Of a DNA stretch of 64,000 bases, positions 62,790 through 64,000 are shown in pieces; within the stretch, counting starts at the first letter, position 1; each line of letters opens with the position of its first letter. Below the pieces are notes generated by a model. The model saw nothing but the letters and a program-made list of their open reading frames with translations. It ran no database searches and was not told the origin of the DNA. A program made the position numbers and the translations under genes. Origin of the DNA: Planctomycetota bacterium (GTDB lineage Bacteria > Planctomycetota > GCA-002687715 > DRQF01); the NCBI GenBank assembly GCA_011369445.1, contig DRQF01000120.1, positions 19,277 to 83,276 on the forward strand, given 5' to 3'.

Positions 62790-64000
62790 ATGGACAACCT
62801 TTTTTCCTACATCCTCGCTTCCCTCGAGCGATCCCCCGATCTCCCCGCCTTGGTGGGGCGGTCGGGGTCGGAGGAGAGGACATGGACGCGGGGCCAACTC
62901 CTGGAAACTGCCCGGAGTTTCGCCGCCGGTCTGGCCGTCGCGGGCATGGACCCCGGCGACCACGTCGGCATCATCGCCGACAGCGGGGACCACTGGCTCA
63001 TCGCCGATCTAGGCGTCCTCACGGCCGCTGGCGTGGATATCCCACGGGGGGCGGACTCGTCTTTGGAAGATGTCGCGTTCATCCTGGAACACGCTCGCTG
63101 CCGGTGGGTCGTCGTGGAGAACGTCGAACTCTTCGAAAAACACAGGCCCACTCTCGCCAAACACGGCCTCGAGGAGCGAACGGTCGTCCTGGAAGGCGAC
63201 GTTCGGGGTCCTTGTCGTTCCATGCAGGATGTTCTCACCCTGGGCCGCCAAGCTCTGCGTGAGGACGCCTCGTTACTCGAACGACGGGCCAAGGACGTAA
63301 CTCCCAAGACCCTCGCCACGATCGTCTACACCTCCGGCACGACAGGGAATCCCAAGGGTGTGATGCTCACCCACGGCAACGTTCTCCACAACGTGCGGAT
63401 ACTTCCCAAGCTCGTCACCTTCTCTTCCCGAGACCGCTATCTCAGTTTCCTCCCCACTTGGCACATGTTCGAGCGGACGCTCGAATACTGTTTGCTCGTC
63501 GGCGAAACTGTCATCCACTTCTCTGACAAGCGCTCTCTTCGACGAGATCTCCGCCGCATACGCCCCACCGTCATGGCCGGCGTTCCGCGTCTTTGGGAGT
63601 CCCTCCAGTCCGCAGCCCTCGCCCAGGTCAGAAAACTTCCCGCGGGAAAGCGTCATCTCATGCAGGGTTTGCTCGCCCTCGCGGCGTCCCACGACCGGGC
63701 CGCCCGGCTGCTCACAGGCCGGTCCCTGGACGACTCCGGGCGCATTCGCCGCATCAAGGGCGTTCGGCGGTGGAGCACGGCCCTCGGCAAGGTCGCTCTC
63801 ACTCCGTTTCAAAAGCTCGCGGATCGCCTTCTCTTCGCACCCTTCCGCGCCACACTGGGTGACTCACTCCGGTTCATCATCAGCGGCGGCGGCGCCCTCC
63901 CGATTCACGTCGACGAATTCTTCGATTCCGCGGGAGTGCTGCTTCTCAATGGGTACGGACTCACCGAGACCTCCCCCGTTCTTTCGCTGCGAGATCCCCG
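62790..64000 (+). CDS. Long-chain acyl-CoA synthetase (AMP-binding), C-terminus missing at the window end
   Basis: This gene is not in the ORF track because it has no stop within the window. The ATG at 62790 codes MDNLFSYILASLERSPDLPALVG; at least 403 codons are open. The P-loop-like motif YTSGTTGNPKGVMLTHGN and the later NGYGLTETSPVLSLRDP are those of the ANL (AMP-forming) superfamily, and the FLPTWHMFERTLEYCLL and MAGVPRLWESLQSA segments fit the long-chain fatty acid:CoA ligase group. It activates fatty acids to acyl-CoA with ATP. The promoter region is shared with carB, divergent, 122 bp. The missing part would hold the C-terminal lid domain. Confidence 0.9.
   Translation, partial: MDNLFSYILASLERSPDLPALVGRSGSEERTWTRGQLLETARSFAAGLAVAGMDPGDHVGIIADSGDHWLIADLGVLTAAGVDIPRGADSSLEDVAFILEHARCRWVVVENVELFEKHRPTLAKHGLEERTVVLEGDVRGPCRSMQDVLTLGRQALREDASLLERRAKDVTPKTLATIVYTSGTTGNPKGVMLTHGNVLHNVRILPKLVTFSSRDRYLSFLPTWHMFERTLEYCLLVGETVIHFSDKRSLRRDLRRIRPTVMAGVPRLWESLQSAALAQVRKLPAGKRHLMQGLLALAASHDRAARLLTGRSLDDSGRIRRIKGVRRWSTALGKVALTPFQKLADRLLFAPFRATLGDSLRFIISGGGALPIHVDEFFDSAGVLLLNGYGLTETSPVLSLRDP

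Noticed and set aside
1-64000. CRISPR array, tRNA, rRNA, insertion sequence or phage genes
   Set aside because: No tandem short repeats with spacers, no cloverleaf-like intergenic sequence, and no transposase or integrase motifs were seen; the gaps are too short for most of these.

Overview
The window is high-GC, gene-dense bacterial chromosome. It reads as a Planctomycetota-like genome, but this is inference from gene content: a membrane Ser/Thr kinase with a huge ectodomain, many large secreted proteins (CarboxypepD_reg, FG-GAP, BNR/Asp-box and Ig-like modules), a gluzincin-type secreted metallopeptidase, an ECF sigma/anti-sigma pair, a PilM-PilN-like fusion, and a lexA-imuA-imuB-dnaE2 cassette. 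No rRNA, tRNA, CRISPR array, insertion sequence or phage gene was seen. No gap between genes exceeds about 240 bp; the largest are 23439-23679, 50573-50781 and 37739-37938.

Layout. 1-2487 (minus): start of an exported protein at the edge, preceded by a seven-module CarboxypepD_reg protein. 2604-4578 (plus): an MBL-fold hydrolase and a secreted protein. 4636-12221 (plus): an overlapping chain of a secreted metallopeptidase, two GT2-like glycosyltransferases, an LPG-synthase-type flippase-like membrane protein and a PMT/ArnT-like glycosyltransferase, which looks like a cell-envelope or exported glycan pathway. 12191-14793 (minus): Nif3-like protein coupled to a second PMT-like enzyme. 14876-15526 (plus): SAM methyltransferase. 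15530-23438 (minus): outer-membrane porin, pepN, alpha/beta hydrolase, aceE.

23680-31332 (plus): pseudokinase-kinase-ectodomain-FGE protein and a BNR-repeat exported protein. 31373-31645 (minus): BamE-like lipoprotein. 31790-37738 (plus): lexA-imuA-imuB-dnaE2, a translesion-synthesis mutasome operon with a perfect LexA-type palindrome before lexA and two matches to the same ACTGTC-N6-GACAGT pattern at the imuA/imuB junction. 37939-38994 (plus): exported thioredoxin-like protein. 39044-44580 (minus): PRPP-synthetase-like protein, transglutaminase/TPR/PA14 protein, Spy-like small protein, lipoprotein, and a retropepsin-type aspartic protease.

44769-46388 (plus): FG-GAP protein. 46462-47172 (minus): unknown. 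47269-53293 (plus): Ig-like protein, parvulin-type PPIase, secreted protein, membrane-anchored unknown and DUF2752 protein. 53305-54228 (minus): rsgA. 54390-59444 (plus): ribBA, ECF sigma factor, anti-sigma factor, PilM/N fusion and a PilO-like partner. 59410-62667 (minus): carB. 62790-64000 (plus): acyl-CoA synthetase, cut by the window end.

The best candidates for something new are the LexA motif with its unusual position over the imuB start, the tandem pseudokinase-kinase with a four-repeat ectodomain and degenerate FGE domain, and a C-terminal module apparently shared by several secreted proteins. Gene starts were chosen by hand from Shine-Dalgarno spacing, overlaps and signal peptides, and often differ from the supplied ORF track, which reports longest ORFs.
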